38,298 bases of DNA from DATCKG01 sp036562385. Its GTDB lineage: Bacteria; Bacillota; Sulfobacillia; Symbiobacteriales; Symbiobacteriaceae. A model generated the notes under the pieces. The model saw only the letters and a program-made list of their open reading frames with translations, did no database searches and was not told the DNA's origin. The position numbers and the translations under genes were made by a program. The stretch spans positions 1 to 38,298 of the forward strand of contig DATCKG010000017.1 in NCBI GenBank assembly GCA_036562385.1, read 5' to 3'. Positions 31,364 to 38,298 of the stretch are shown piece by piece; the stretch's first letter is position 1; every line of letters starts with the position of its first letter.

Positions 31364-33226
31364 ATGAAGAGGACCGATCTGCGCAACGTGGCGATCATCG
31401 CCCACGTTGATCACGGGAAGACCACACTGGTGGACGGCCTGCTTCGCCAGGCCGGCACCTTTCGCAGCAACGAACAGGTGGCAGAACGGGTGATGGACTC
31501 CAACGAACTGGAGCGGGAGCGGGGCATCACCATTCTGTCCAAGAACACCGCCATCACCTACAAGGGAGTCAAGATCAACATCGTGGACACACCCGGGCAC
31601 GCGGACTTCTCGGGCGAGGTCGAGCGGATCATGTCCATGGTGGACGGCTGTCTCCTGGTGGTGGATGCCGCTGAGGGACCGATGGCCCAGACCAAGTTCG
31701 TGCTCCGGAAGGCGATGGAGGCGGGGCTGAAGCCGGTGGTGGTGATCAACAAGATCGACCGGCCCGACCGGCGGATCCCCGAGGTAGAGGATGAGATTCT
31801 CGAGCTGTTTATCGAGTTGGGGGCCACCGATGAACAGATCGACTACCCGGTGATCTACGCCTCCAGCCGGGATGGTGTGGCCAAGTGGCGCATGGAGGAT
31901 GAGGCCAAGGACCTGCAGCCTGTGTTCGATGCGATCCTGAATCATATTCCCTGCCCGGAGGGTGATCCGGACGCACCTCTGCAGGCGATGGTCTCCTCGC
32001 TGGACTACGACGAGTACGTCGGGCGGGTGGCCATCGCCCGCATTCGGCAGGGGACGATCCGGGCCGGACAGCAGGTGGCGGTGGCCAAATTGGACGGAAC
32101 GGTGGTGCGCTACCGGGCCGCCCAGCTCTTTGGTTTCCAGGGGCTGAAGCGGGTGCCCCTGGAGGAGGCGTCGGTGGGGGACATCATCGCCATGACAGGC
32201 CTGGAGTCCGTCAACATCGGCGAGACCATCACCGATCCGGAAAACCCCATGCCCCTGCCGCCCATCAAGGTGGATGAGCCCACCCTGCAGATGACCTTCC
32301 AGACCAACGACTCTCCCTTCGCCGGGCGGGAGGGCAAGTACGTCACCTCCCGGCACCTGCGGGCCCGGCTCTTCAAGGAACTGGAGCGGAATGTCGCCCT
32401 GCGGGTGGAGGAGACCGATTCGCCTGATGTCTTTATCGTCTCCGGCCGTGGCGAACTTCACCTTTCCATCCTGATTGAGACCATGCGGCGGGAGGGCTAT
32501 GAGCTGGCCGTTTCCAAGCCGCAGGTGATCTTCAAGTACGACGAGAACGGTCAGAAGCTGGAGCCTTTGGAGTATCTGACCCTGGACATCCCCGAGGAAT
32601 ACCTGGGCGTGGTGATGGAGTCCTTGGGCCGGCGCAAGGCCGAGATGGTCAACATGCACAACACCGGCACTGCCCAGCTCCGGCTGGAGTTCATCATCCC
32701 GGCCCGGGGGCTGATCGGATTCCGGTCTGAGTTTCTGACGCTGACCCGCGGTTACGGCATCATGAACCACGTCTTCCACGGCTACGGGCCGTACCGGGGG
32801 GAGATCGTCACCCGGACCCGGGGCTCGCTGGTGGCCTCGGAGACCGGCGTCGCCACCACTTACGCCCTCCACCAGATTCAGGAGCGGGGTGTGCTCTTCA
32901 TCGAACCGGGCACGGAGGTCTACCAGGGAATGGTGGTGGGTGAGCACAGCCGGGAACAGGACCTGGACGTGAACGTTTGTAAGCAGCGGCACCTGACCAA
33001 CGTCCGGTCTGCCACGGCGGAAGAAACCCTCCGGCTGGAGCCGCCACGGCTGCTGACGCTGGAGGAGGCGCTGGAGCAGATTGCCGACGACGAACTGGTG
33101 GAGGTCACGCCCAAGTCGATCCGGCTCCGGAAGAAGTACCTGGACCCGGTCCTGCGGGCCCGCATCGCCAAGGGCAAGCCGGTGGACGAGAAGGTACTGC
33201 AGCGGCTGCAGCAGGGCCGGTCATAG
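31364..33226 (+). CDS. typA: Ribosome-associated GTPase TypA/BipA
   Basis: A 620-residue translational GTPase of the EF-G-like class, involved in ribosome assembly and stress or cold adaptation. G motifs: AHVDHGKTT (P-loop), RERGITI (switch I), DTPGHADF, NKIDRPDRR. The TypA-specific C-terminal part includes GRGELHLSILIETMRREGYE, PARGLIGFRSEFLTLTRG and LTNVRSATAEETLRL. ATG 31364 with AAAGGAG (31346-31352). It is followed by a terminator hairpin. Confidence 0.95.
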   Translation: MKRTDLRNVAIIAHVDHGKTTLVDGLLRQAGTFRSNEQVAERVMDSNELERERGITILSKNTAITYKGVKINIVDTPGHADFSGEVERIMSMVDGCLLVVDAAEGPMAQTKFVLRKAMEAGLKPVVVINKIDRPDRRIPEVEDEILELFIELGATDEQIDYPVIYASSRDGVAKWRMEDEAKDLQPVFDAILNHIPCPEGDPDAPLQAMVSSLDYDEYVGRVAIARIRQGTIRAGQQVAVAKLDGTVVRYRAAQLFGFQGLKRVPLEEASVGDIIAMTGLESVNIGETITDPENPMPLPPIKVDEPTLQMTFQTNDSPFAGREGKYVTSRHLRARLFKELERNVALRVEETDSPDVFIVSGRGELHLSILIETMRREGYELAVSKPQVIFKYDENGQKLEPLEYLTLDIPEEYLGVVMESLGRRKAEMVNMHNTGTAQLRLEFIIPARGLIGFRSEFLTLTRGYGIMNHVFHGYGPYRGEIVTRTRGSLVASETGVATTYALHQIQERGVLFIEPGTEVYQGMVVGEHSREQDLDVNVCKQRHLTNVRSATAEETLRLEPPRLLTLEEALEQIADDELVEVTPKSIRLRKKYLDPVLRARIAKGKPVDEKVLQRLQQGRS

Positions 33227-33241
33227 CGGTTGCGAAGTTGC

Positions 33242-33275
33242 AGAGGCGGGGGAGAATCCCCGCCTCGTGTTATAC
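33242..33275 (+). terminator. Hairpin terminator after typA
   Basis: GAGGCGGGG and CCCCGCCTC (33243-33266) form a 9-bp stem with loop GAGAAT; the following GTGTTAT is only moderately T-rich. Confidence 0.5.
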
Positions 33276-33276
33276 T
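33268..33276 (+). promoter_or_regulatory. Extended -10 promoter of pdp
   Basis: TGTTATACT is an extended -10 with no good -35; it begins at the foot of the typA terminator. The leader to ATG 33377 is about 95 bases. Confidence 0.45.
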
Positions 33277-33376
33277 GGAAAGAGACGGTTATCCAGCCGC
33301 CGCGCATTCCTGTCAGGGCAGGTAAGGGCCCGCCGATCGGAGCGTGCGGAGGTCTCACGGCAGGAGGAGAGGTTCG

Positions 33377-34708
33377 ATGCGCGCGTATGACATCATCTAT
33401 AAGAAAAGGATGGGGCAGGAACTGACCACCGAGGAGATCAACTACCTGATAGAGGGATTCACCAGGGGCGACATACCGGATTATCAGATGGCCGCCTGGG
33501 CCATGGCGGTCTGCATCCGGGGGATGACGCCCCGGGAGACGGCCGACCTCACGATGGCCATGGCTCGCTCCGGTACCATGATGGACCTGTCGGCCATTCG
33601 CGGCCGGAAGGTGGATAAGCACAGCACCGGCGGCGTCGGCGACAAGGTCTCCCTGGTGCTGGTTCCCCTGGTGGCGGCCTGCGGCGCGCCGGTGGCCAAG
33701 ATGTCCGGGCGGGGGCTGGGGCACACCGGCGGCACCGTGGACAAACTGGAGTCGATCCCGGGCTTTCGGGTGGAACTGAGTCCGGAGGAGTTTGTGGACC
33801 AGGTGAACCGGATCGGCTGCGCGGTGGTGGGCCAGACCGGCAACCTGACGCCGGCGGATAAGAAGCTGTATGCCCTGCGGGATGTGACGGCCACCGTGGA
33901 CTCGATTCCGCTCATTGCCTCCTCCATCATGGCCAAGAAGATCGCCGGAGGAGCCGATGCTATCGTGCTGGACGTGAAGACCGGCTCCGGAGCCTTCATG
34001 AAAAGCCTGGAGGACTCCTTCCGTTTGGCCGAGGCGATGGTGGAGATCGGCCGGCAAGTGGGCCGTGAGGTGGCGGCCTTCGTCTCCGACATGGATCAGC
34101 CCCTGGGCTTGGCGGTGGGCAACGCCCTGGAGGTGGCGGAGGCCATCGAGACCCTGCGGGGGTTCGGGCCGCAGGACCTGGAGGAAGTCTGCCTGGCCCT
34201 GGGTTCGGAAATGCTGCGGCTGGCCGGGGTGGCACCGGATGCGCAGGCAGCCCGGGAGATGCTGGTACGGGCTCTGCGTTCGGGCCGCGGCCTGAACAAG
34301 CTGATTGAGATGGTGGAGGCCCAGGGCGGCGACAGTTCCTGCATCCGCCAGCCGGTCAAGCTGCCCCGGGCCGCCAAGATCCTGCCGCTGCCGGCGCCGC
34401 GGTCGGGCTACGTCCAGCACATCGAGGCCCTGGAGGTGGGGGTGGCCGCCTCCCTGCTGGGCGCCGGGCGGCAGACCAAGGAGGACCGGATCGACCTGGC
34501 GGTGGGCGTTGTGCTGCGGAAGAAGGTGGGCAGCCGTGTAGAGGCTGGCGAGCCGCTGGCGGAACTGCATGTCAACGACGAGCGGAACCTCGCGGAGGCC
34601 CGGGAGCGGCTGCTGGGCGCCTTCCGGATCGGCGAGGAGCCGGTGCCGCCGCGACCGCTGCTGTACGGTCTGGTGACGGAGAAGGGAATCCAGCGGTTCG
34701 ACCAGTAG
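33377..34708 (+). CDS. pdp: Pyrimidine-nucleoside phosphorylase
   Basis: A 443-residue enzyme cleaving uridine, thymidine or deoxyuridine with phosphate to base and (deoxy)ribose-1-phosphate. Seen: N-terminal helical domain RAYDIIYKKRMGQELTTEEI, the signature KVDKHSTGGVGDKVSLVLVP, KMSGRGLGHTGGTVDKLES, and DVKTGSGAFMKS. The C-terminal domain carries GRQTKEDRIDLAVGV. ATG 33377 follows AGGAGGAGAGG. No other nucleoside-salvage genes adjoin it here. Confidence 0.92.
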   Translation: MRAYDIIYKKRMGQELTTEEINYLIEGFTRGDIPDYQMAAWAMAVCIRGMTPRETADLTMAMARSGTMMDLSAIRGRKVDKHSTGGVGDKVSLVLVPLVAACGAPVAKMSGRGLGHTGGTVDKLESIPGFRVELSPEEFVDQVNRIGCAVVGQTGNLTPADKKLYALRDVTATVDSIPLIASSIMAKKIAGGADAIVLDVKTGSGAFMKSLEDSFRLAEAMVEIGRQVGREVAAFVSDMDQPLGLAVGNALEVAEAIETLRGFGPQDLEEVCLALGSEMLRLAGVAPDAQAAREMLVRALRSGRGLNKLIEMVEAQGGDSSCIRQPVKLPRAAKILPLPAPRSGYVQHIEALEVGVAASLLGAGRQTKEDRIDLAVGVVLRKKVGSRVEAGEPLAELHVNDERNLAEARERLLGAFRIGEEPVPPRPLLYGLVTEKGIQRFDQ

Positions 34709-34745
34709 GTTGTGGGCCCTCTGCCGTGAAAGGACCCGGGCATGA

Positions 34746-34788
34746 AAGAAAAAGGCATCGCCAGTCGTGGGGCTGGCGATGCTTTTTT
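34746..34788. terminator. Bidirectional terminator between pdp and pepT
   Basis: GCATCGCCAG (34754-34763) and CTGGCGATGC (34773-34782) form a 10-bp stem with A-run upstream and T-run downstream, serving both convergent genes. Confidence 0.88.
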
Positions 34789-34817
34789 CGTGTCACGGGG
34801 ACGGCCCCAGAAGAGCG

Positions 34818-36071
34818 TCAGGACCGTCGTTGGGCCCACAGGCCGGCCAGGCGGATGCCCACCTCCACGGCCTTTTCCATCCACTGGACGGAGGCCCACT
34901 CGGTGCGGCTGTGGTAGTTGCAGCCGCCGGTGAAGAGGTTCGGCGTGGGCAGTCCCATCTCGGTGAGCCGGGATCCGTCGGTGCCGCCCCGGATGGGCTT
35001 TTGAATCGGCTCCAGCCCGGCGTCCCGGACCGCCTGCAGGGCCAGTTCCACCACGTGGGGGTGCTTCTCCAGCTCCTTCCGCATGTTGCGGTAGCCGCCG
35101 GTGACCTCCAGCTTGGTCCGGCAGCCCGGGTACCGCTGCTCGAGGGAGGTGAGCAGGGTCTCCACGATGGCCTGCTTCTGCTCCATACCCTCGTCGGTGA
35201 AGTCCCTGAGCAGCATCCGGATCAGCACTTCCTCCACGTTGCCCTGGAGGGAGTCGGGATGGATGAAGCCCTCGTAACCCTCGGTGGTCTCAGGGCGCAT
35301 GTGGGCGGGGATGGAGCGGATGAGCTCGGCGGCCAGGTGCACCGCGTTGATCATGGCCCCCTTGGCGGTGCCGGTGTGGGTGCTGCGCCCGGTGATGGTG
35401 ATCTTCAGGTTCCGGGCGTTGAAGGTCTCGCTTTCCACTTCGCCGGCGGTGCTGCCGTCGAACGTATACGCGGCCACGGCTCCGAAGCTGGCCACGTCAA
35501 AGTAGCCGATGCCCTTGCCGGTCTCTTCATCGGGGGTAAAGCCCACGTGGATGTCGCCGTGGGGGAGGCTGGGATCGCGGATCAGACGGCAGATGATCTC
35601 CATGATGTCGGCCACGCCGGCCTTGTCGTCGGCGCCCAGCAGGGTGGTGCCGTCGGAGGTGATGATGTCGTGGCCGATGCAGCGGGCCAGCTCCGGATGG
35701 GTGCCGGGGTTCAGCACCTGGCCCGCGGGCAGCACGATGTCGCCGCCATCGTAGTTCTTGTGCACGATGGGCTTGATACCCCGCCCCGGCGTACCGGGGA
35801 AGGTATCGTAGTGGGCCAGAAAACCGATGGGCGGCGCCCCGGGGGTATTGCCCGGCAGGGTTGCGGTGACGATGGCATGGTCACTTACCTTGACGTTCTG
35901 CAGGCCCAGGGCCTTCAGCTCGGCCTCCAGGAGCCGGGCCATCTCCCACTGCTCCGGGGTGGAGGGGACCTGCTGTCCCTCTTCGCTGGAGGGGGAGTCG
36001 ACCTGCACGTAGCGGAGGAATTTGGCGACAACGCCTTCCGTCAGCAGGCGGTCGCGCTCGGGTACGTTCAT
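34818..36071 (-). CDS. pepT: Peptidase T (tripeptide aminopeptidase)
   Basis: A 417-residue M20-family zinc exopeptidase removing N-terminal residues from tripeptides. Metal ligands and active site: AHYDTFPG (His, Asp), LLGADDKAG (bridging Asp), TPDEETGKG (general base and ligand Glu), AYTFDGSTAGEVES (Asp ligand), and the C-terminal His in NYHSRTEWAS. The dimerisation domain contains GRSTHTGTAKGAMINAV. ATG 36071 is preceded by AGGGAGG. It lies 86 bases after the aminotransferase gene on the same strand, probably in the same T-box-led transcript; it could supply amino acids from peptides. Confidence 0.92.
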   Translation of the reverse strand: MNVPERDRLLTEGVVAKFLRYVQVDSPSSEEGQQVPSTPEQWEMARLLEAELKALGLQNVKVSDHAIVTATLPGNTPGAPPIGFLAHYDTFPGTPGRGIKPIVHKNYDGGDIVLPAGQVLNPGTHPELARCIGHDIITSDGTTLLGADDKAGVADIMEIICRLIRDPSLPHGDIHVGFTPDEETGKGIGYFDVASFGAVAAYTFDGSTAGEVESETFNARNLKITITGRSTHTGTAKGAMINAVHLAAELIRSIPAHMRPETTEGYEGFIHPDSLQGNVEEVLIRMLLRDFTDEGMEQKQAIVETLLTSLEQRYPGCRTKLEVTGGYRNMRKELEKHPHVVELALQAVRDAGLEPIQKPIRGGTDGSRLTEMGLPTPNLFTGGCNYHSRTEWASVQWMEKAVEVGIRLAGLWAQRRS

Positions 36072-36157
36072 CGATTCGAACCTCCCTGTGCGGGCAGCAG
36101 CTTTGTCGTGTTCTGCCCCGGTATTCATCCTTCCCGCCCGGGGGCCGGACTTCCTTC

Positions 36158-37324
36158 CTAATCCTTCCGATGGCGGGCCACAAACCGGCTCATGCGGCGC
36201 AGCGCCTCGGTGAGATCGGCATAGGAAGCCGCGTAGGAGCAGCGAACGTGGTTCTGCCCGCCCTCACCGAAGGCGGAGCCGGGGACCACGGCCACTTTCT
36301 CCTCCTCCAGCAACCGGAGCGCGAACTCCTCGTCGCTCATTCCGGTGGGTTCGATGGAGGGGAAGATGTAGAAGGCGCCCTGCGGTTCGAAGCAGGGGAG
36401 GCCCATCTCGGCAAACCCCTTGACCATCAGGCGGCGCCGGCGGTTGTATTCCGCCACCATCCGGTCCCGTTCGGAGGCACCGTGGCGCAGGGCCTCCAGG
36501 GCCGCAAGCTGCCCGGTGATGGGCGCACACATGATGACGTACTGGTGGATCTTCATCATCTGCTCGATGATCTCCGCCGGACCGCAGGCGTACCCGATCC
36601 GCCAGCCCGTCATGGCATAGGCCTTGGAGAAGCCGTTGAGCAGAATGGTCCGCTCCCGCATGCCGGGAAGCGTCGCGATGGAGCAGTGCTGACCGTTGTA
36701 GGTGAGGTCCCCGTAGATCTCGTCGGAGATGATCAGCAGGTCGTGTTCCACGGCCACCTCCGCCACCGTGGCCAGCTCTTCCCGGGTCATGATGGCGCCG
36801 GTGGGATTGTTGGGGAAGTTCATCAGCAGAACCTTGCTCCGGGGGGTCAGGTAGGCCTCCAGCCGCTCCCGGGTGAGCTTGAACTGGTCCTCGGGCCGGA
36901 GGGGAACCGGGACCGCCTTGCCGCCGGCCATGACGGCACAGGGTACGTAGGAGACGAAAGAGGGCTGCGGGATCAGCACCTCGTCGCCCGGGGAGACCAC
37001 AGCCCGCAGGGCGATGTCCACCGCCTCCGAGACGCCGACGGTGATCAGGATCTCGGACTTGGGGTCATAGGACAGGCCCTGCCACTCCTGCAGATGCTGG
37101 CTGATGGCCTGCCTGAGCTCCAGCAGTCCCCAGTTGGAGGTGTAGCTGGTGCGCCCCTGTTCCAGGGAGTAGATGGCGGCCTCCCGGATATGCCAGGGGG
37201 TGACGAAGTCCGGTTCGCCTACGCCCAGGGAGATGATCCCCCGTGACTGGGAGACCAGGTCGAAAAACTTGCGGATGCCCGAAGGGGGGAGCGCCTTGAT
37301 GGTGGGGTTGACAAACCGGCTCAT
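36158..37324 (-). CDS. Class I aminotransferase (AlaT/YugH-like)
   Basis: A 388-residue PLP enzyme: ISLGVGEPDFVTPWHIREAA, MNFPNNPTGAIMTREEL, ISDEIYGDLTYNGQHCS, with the PLP Lys in LNGFSKAYAMTGWRIGYA and the C-terminal Arg in HVRCSYAASY. Its pairing with an Lrp-type regulator (ATGA overlap) mirrors B. subtilis alaR-alaT (yugG-yugH), where AlaT is an alanine transaminase. Substrate is inferred from that synteny; an aromatic or aspartate preference is possible. A T-box leader precedes the pair. Confidence 0.85.
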   Translation of the reverse strand: MSRFVNPTIKALPPSGIRKFFDLVSQSRGIISLGVGEPDFVTPWHIREAAIYSLEQGRTSYTSNWGLLELRQAISQHLQEWQGLSYDPKSEILITVGVSEAVDIALRAVVSPGDEVLIPQPSFVSYVPCAVMAGGKAVPVPLRPEDQFKLTRERLEAYLTPRSKVLLMNFPNNPTGAIMTREELATVAEVAVEHDLLIISDEIYGDLTYNGQHCSIATLPGMRERTILLNGFSKAYAMTGWRIGYACGPAEIIEQMMKIHQYVIMCAPITGQLAALEALRHGASERDRMVAEYNRRRRLMVKGFAEMGLPCFEPQGAFYIFPSIEPTGMSDEEFALRLLEEEKVAVVPGSAFGEGGQNHVRCSYAASYADLTEALRRMSRFVARHRKD

Positions 37325-37818
37325 GGTGTCACCGCCAGTCGCTCGTCGGATTCGGCGTCCTCAAACAGCACGCCATCGTGCTTGTAGCGCTTCAGGATAA
37401 AGTGCGTGGTGGTGCTGGCGACCCCCTCCAGGGTGCTGAGGCGCTGCGAGACAAACCGGGCCACCTCCTTGAGGCTGCCGGCCTCCACGATGACCGACAG
37501 GTCGTAGGCGCCGGAAACCAGGTAGCAGGCCCGCACCTCCGGGAACCGGGCAATCCGCCGGGCCAACCGGTCAAAGCCCACATCCCGCTGCGGGCTGATC
37601 TTGACGTCGATGATGGCGGTTACGGTGTCCGTATCCATCTTGTCCCAGTCCACTACCGCCGTGTAGCGGAGCAGGACCCGATCGGCTTCCATCTCCGCGA
37701 TGGCCTGGGCGACGGCCTCCGGCTCTTCACCGACCATGGCAGCGATGTGCTCGGCGGTGAGCCGTGCGTCACTCTGAAGGAGGTGGAGGATCTCTCTGCG
37801 CTTTGCATGGTCCATCAT
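37321..37818 (-). CDS. Lrp/AsnC-family transcription regulator (AlaR-like)
   Basis: A 165-residue regulator: an N-terminal winged helix (REILHLLQSDARLTAEHIAA and AVAQAIAEMEADRVLLRYTA) and a C-terminal RAM ligand-binding domain (VTAIIDVKISPQRDVGFDRL and VRACYLVSGAYDLSVIVEAG). ATG 37818 follows TGGAGG. It overlaps the aminotransferase gene by 4 bases and probably controls it in response to an amino acid. Confidence 0.88.
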   Translation of the reverse strand: MMDHAKRREILHLLQSDARLTAEHIAAMVGEEPEAVAQAIAEMEADRVLLRYTAVVDWDKMDTDTVTAIIDVKISPQRDVGFDRLARRIARFPEVRACYLVSGAYDLSVIVEAGSLKEVARFVSQRLSTLEGVASTTTHFILKRYKHDGVLFEDAESDERLAVTP

Positions 37819-37845
37819 TCTCAACCTCCATGAATGGGGACATAG

Positions 37846-38106
37846 CAAGAAAGCCATCGCCCCTCTGGCAGGGACGATGGCCTCGTGGTACCACCCTGTT
37901 TCACCGCGGGCCCCTGATAAGGGGGGCCGGCGGCCTCGTGTGCGCGTAACGGGCGCTACCGGGAGCGGTTACTGGCCACGAAGGCGTTGGCCGCTCCGGC
38001 TCAGGGGGGCTGCAGCGGGCAGGGGCACCGGGCTTTCACCTGCTCCCGGCTCTCTGGAGCCTCCTGTGGTCCGGCTGCTCATCCCGTCATCGCCTTGCAT
38101 TTTTTG
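37846..38106 (-). promoter_or_regulatory. T-box riboswitch leader
   Basis: On the minus strand the invariant T-box AGGGTGGTACCACG is complete (plus 37884-37897). It is followed by a terminator: GCCATCGtCCC and GGGgCGATGGC (37853-37881), then TTTCTT. Upstream are Stem I features: GCGATGACGGGATGAGCAGC near the 5' end, AGAGAGCCGGG and GGTGAAAGCCCGG in the distal loop region. Uncharged tRNA should pair with the T-box and prevent termination, turning on the regulator-aminotransferase genes on starvation for one amino acid. I could not fix the specifier codon confidently; the likely zone is CCTGCCCGCTGCAGCC. Confidence 0.92.
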
Positions 38107-38112
38107 TTGCCT

Positions 38113-38141
38113 AGTGTAAACAGCCTATTGCGTGTTGTCAA
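38113..38141 (-). promoter_or_regulatory. Sigma-A promoter of the T-box operon
   Basis: On the minus strand, consensus TTGACA (38136-38141), a 17-bp spacer and TACACT (38113-38118). The expected start (~38106) gives a ~260-nt leader. Confidence 0.88.
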
Positions 38142-38162
38142 CCCGTGTGACTGTGGTGGGCC

Positions 38163-38298
38163 TGTCAAGCTAAAGTGGGTACGTCACACTTCCGGAAGTG
38201 TTCTGGATTCTTTTGGCTCTTGTCTAAATCCGCAGTGCTGCTCTTTGTTCTTTCGGCTGACTACAAGCCGGCCAAGCCCCTCAGCGTTCTGGAGTAGC
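38163..38298. mobile_element. Probable end of an insertion sequence, cut by the window edge
   Basis: The sequence starting TGTCAAGCTAAAGTGGGTAC looks like a terminal repeat (IS21-like ends start TGT and carry a GTGGGT/ACCCAC block). A 16-nt perfect palindrome, ACACTTCCGGAAGTGT, lies at 38186-38201. The element would extend beyond base 38298. Tentative. Confidence 0.35.
38184..38297 (-). CDS. C-terminal fragment of an unknown protein, possibly IS-encoded
   Basis: A minus-strand frame open to the window edge encodes LLQNAEGLGRLVVSRKNKEQ and ends at TGA 38184-38186. It is charged and protein-like, but no family is recognised and only 37 residues are visible. Its position just inside a putative IS end suggests a transposase tail. 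Confidence 0.3.
   Translation of the reverse strand, partial: LLQNAEGLGRLVVSRKNKEQHCGFRQEPKESRTLPEV

Noticed and set aside
37846..37881. Stand-alone terminator before the Lrp-type gene
   Set aside because: It is the regulated terminator of the T-box leader, annotated within that feature.

Overview
The window is GC-rich and carries Bacillota (Firmicutes) hallmarks: strong AAAGGAGG-type ribosome binding sites, frequent GTG/TTG starts, a T-box riboswitch, LutABC, a YclNOPQ-type iron importer and an alaR-alaT-like pair. High GC combined with these features suggests a Symbiobacterium-like organism. That is an inference from gene content and composition; no 16S gene is present.

Layout. 1-640: tail of an IS256-like transposase, then tRNA-Arg(CCT) on the minus strand with its own promoter and terminator. 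825-7258: duplicated AbrB-family membrane protein, secreted SH3-repeat amidase, aspartate aminotransferase and MurD. 7308-10789: a Gly/Met/Pro-rich protein of unknown function, a DNA-repair pair (DNA polymerase IV and an alkyltransferase with a C-terminal Ada zinc domain) and a subtilisin-like protease without a signal peptide. 10993-16379: a small unknown gene, the lactate-utilisation operon lutABC, a GT2 glycosyltransferase fused to a membrane domain, and a lysophospholipid acyltransferase-like protein. 16479-21088: a small PH-like protein divergent from a glycolate/D-lactate oxidase operon (glcE-glcF-glcD).

21164-24822 is the most interesting part. It is a compact, translationally coupled cassette: a 31-codon ORF ending ...GYGWI, a ComQ-like isoprenyl synthase, a ten-segment membrane histidine kinase and a NarL/LuxR-type response regulator. 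This is the logic of the Bacillus ComQXPA quorum-sensing system (Trp-prenylated peptide pheromone), with the peptide gene placed before and overlapping comQ. It is followed by a possible small RNA unit ending in a strong intrinsic terminator, then by about 440 bp of gene-poor, lower-GC sequence.

25624-27319: ECF sigma factor and zinc-finger anti-sigma factor. 27404-31218: a promoter with a Fur-box-like site, then an importer in the order permease-permease-ATPase-lipoprotein, as in yclNOPQ. 31264-34708: typA/bipA and pyrimidine-nucleoside phosphorylase. 34818-38141, minus strand: promoter, T-box leader, Lrp-type regulator, aminotransferase (alaR-alaT-like) and peptidase T. The last ~135 bases look like the end of another insertion sequence, so both window edges carry mobile-element remnants.
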